The notes beneath the pieces were generated by a model that had not been told where the DNA came from, searched no databases, and was given only the letters and a program-made list of their open reading frames with translations. Shown here piece after piece: positions 61,776 to 62,225 of a DNA stretch of 62,225 nt. Each line of letters begins with the position of its first letter. Position 1 is the first letter of the stretch. The position numbers were made by a program, and so were the translations under genes. The stretch is from Carnobacterium_A antarcticum (lineage in GTDB: Bacteria > Bacillota > Bacilli > Lactobacillales > Carnobacteriaceae). Location: the NCBI RefSeq assembly GCF_042658365.1, contig NZ_JBHSQC010000016.1. The stretch is one strand, 5' to 3'.

Positions 61776-62225
61776 ATCGAGTAGGAGGAGCCTTACGGCT
61801 CCGACCTCTCACACCACCGTACGTACCGTTCGGTATACGGCGGTTCAATAACTTAAGTATCTCTGCTGGAAAAGTTGGTTTAGGTCTTTTAGACCCCAAT
61901 TTACCAGCTTTTTCTTCGTAATCGCTCGGTGAAGTGTGTGGGTACGGGTCATACGCCAATACCCTTTTCTCGTATTAGCCACCTTCCATGCTTCTTCTTT
62001 CTCTATTCCATACTTTCTTAACATACGAAATTTAGTCGATACTTTGTTCCATCGTTTCCAACATAGTTGTCTCAATCGATGATTTAGCCAATGAGCTACG
62101 CTCTTGATAAAGCTTTTCATATCTCCAATTCCATAATAATTAATCCAGCCTTGTGTATAGAGGTCAATTTCTTTTATAATTTGTTTGAATGTACCAGGAC
62201 GTTTTCGGCTCGTTAGTTTTCTGAG
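61776..62225 (-). mobile_element. 3' end of a group II intron
   Basis: The element enters from beyond the right edge. It contains the end of the maturase ORF (61845-62225), domain V (61813-61844: ACCGCCGT pairing with ACGGTGGT, CGC triad in the 5' arm), and domain VI with an internal GGAGCC/GGCTCC hairpin and a CCTACTC branch strand. It ends near 61776 (CTCGAT on the minus strand). The 3' exon is the sequence leading to the mgtE promoter. Confidence 0.88.
61845..62225 (-). CDS. ltrA: group II intron reverse transcriptase/maturase, C-terminal part
   Basis: The frame is open to the window edge, so the N-terminal part lies outside. The visible 126 residues include RPGTFKQIIKEIDLY, GWINYYGIGDMK (maturase domain X), LNHRLRQLCWKRW and VANTRKGYWRM, typical of the end of bacterial intron proteins. 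No HNH endonuclease domain follows. The TGA stop directly abuts domain V. There is no disruption in the visible part, so the element may be intact. Confidence 0.9.
   Translation of the reverse strand, partial: LRKLTSRKRPGTFKQIIKEIDLYTQGWINYYGIGDMKSFIKSVAHWLNHRLRQLCWKRWNKVSTKFRMLRKYGIEKEEAWKVANTRKGYWRMTRTHTLHRAITKKKLVNWGLKDLNQLFQQRYLSY

Noticed and set aside
61768..61959. 63-codon open frame at the intron end
   Set aside because: It overlaps domain V, domain VI and the maturase C-terminus in another frame, so it is ribozyme sequence and not a gene.

Overview
The window is a low-GC Gram-positive (Bacillota) chromosome segment. Gene order and protein character fit Lactobacillales, most likely Carnobacterium or a close relative. 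That rests on family recognition, not on a database search. Nearly every gene lies on the minus strand, so the natural reading direction runs from the right edge to the left. The only plus-strand genes are a degV, a 35-aa peptide, plsC and lexA.

Layout in reading order (right to left). The right edge holds the 3' end of a group II intron: the maturase C-terminus, domain V and domain VI. It stops about 70 bp before the promoter of mgtE, whose long leader carries an M-box Mg2+ riboswitch, its terminator and a 31-codon leader ORF. Next come an acetate-family (YaaH) transporter with a consensus cre site, a DUF1836-degV pair behind a perfect dyad operator, recJ-apt, lexA (plus strand, with its own LexA box), ynzC-tkt-yneF, a heterodimeric ABC exporter, and plsC with a highly structured RNA-like element behind it. 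A SNF2 helicase and a DsrE-like protein follow.

From 42.1 kb to 17.3 kb lies the classical Bacillota information-processing and envelope supercluster: rpsB-tsf-pyrH-frr, uppS-cdsA-dxr-rseP-proS-polC, rimP-nusA-ylxR-ylxQ-infB-rbfA and truB-ribF. It is broken in two places by less conserved genes: a membrane/coiled-coil protein plus a divergent small peptide between frr and uppS, and an orphan gene plus a degV between rbfA and truB. Then come argG-argH, the CIRCE-controlled hrcA-grpE-dnaK-dnaJ heat-shock genes, lepA, a ZIP-like membrane protein with sir2, an aminotransferase (patA) with a candidate small RNA or leader upstream, mpg, a DUF3013-like gene, prmA-rsmE and deoC. deoC ends at a tandemly duplicated terminator.

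Most genes are housekeeping. The regions that stand out are the RNA-like elements at 46.8-47.0 kb and 5.3-5.55 kb, the layered mgtE leader, three operator-like dyads or cre sites not explained by known genes, and a recurring translation-start pattern in which TTG codons sit at the ideal distance from strong Shine-Dalgarno (SD) sequences. No CRISPR array, prophage, rRNA or tRNA was seen.
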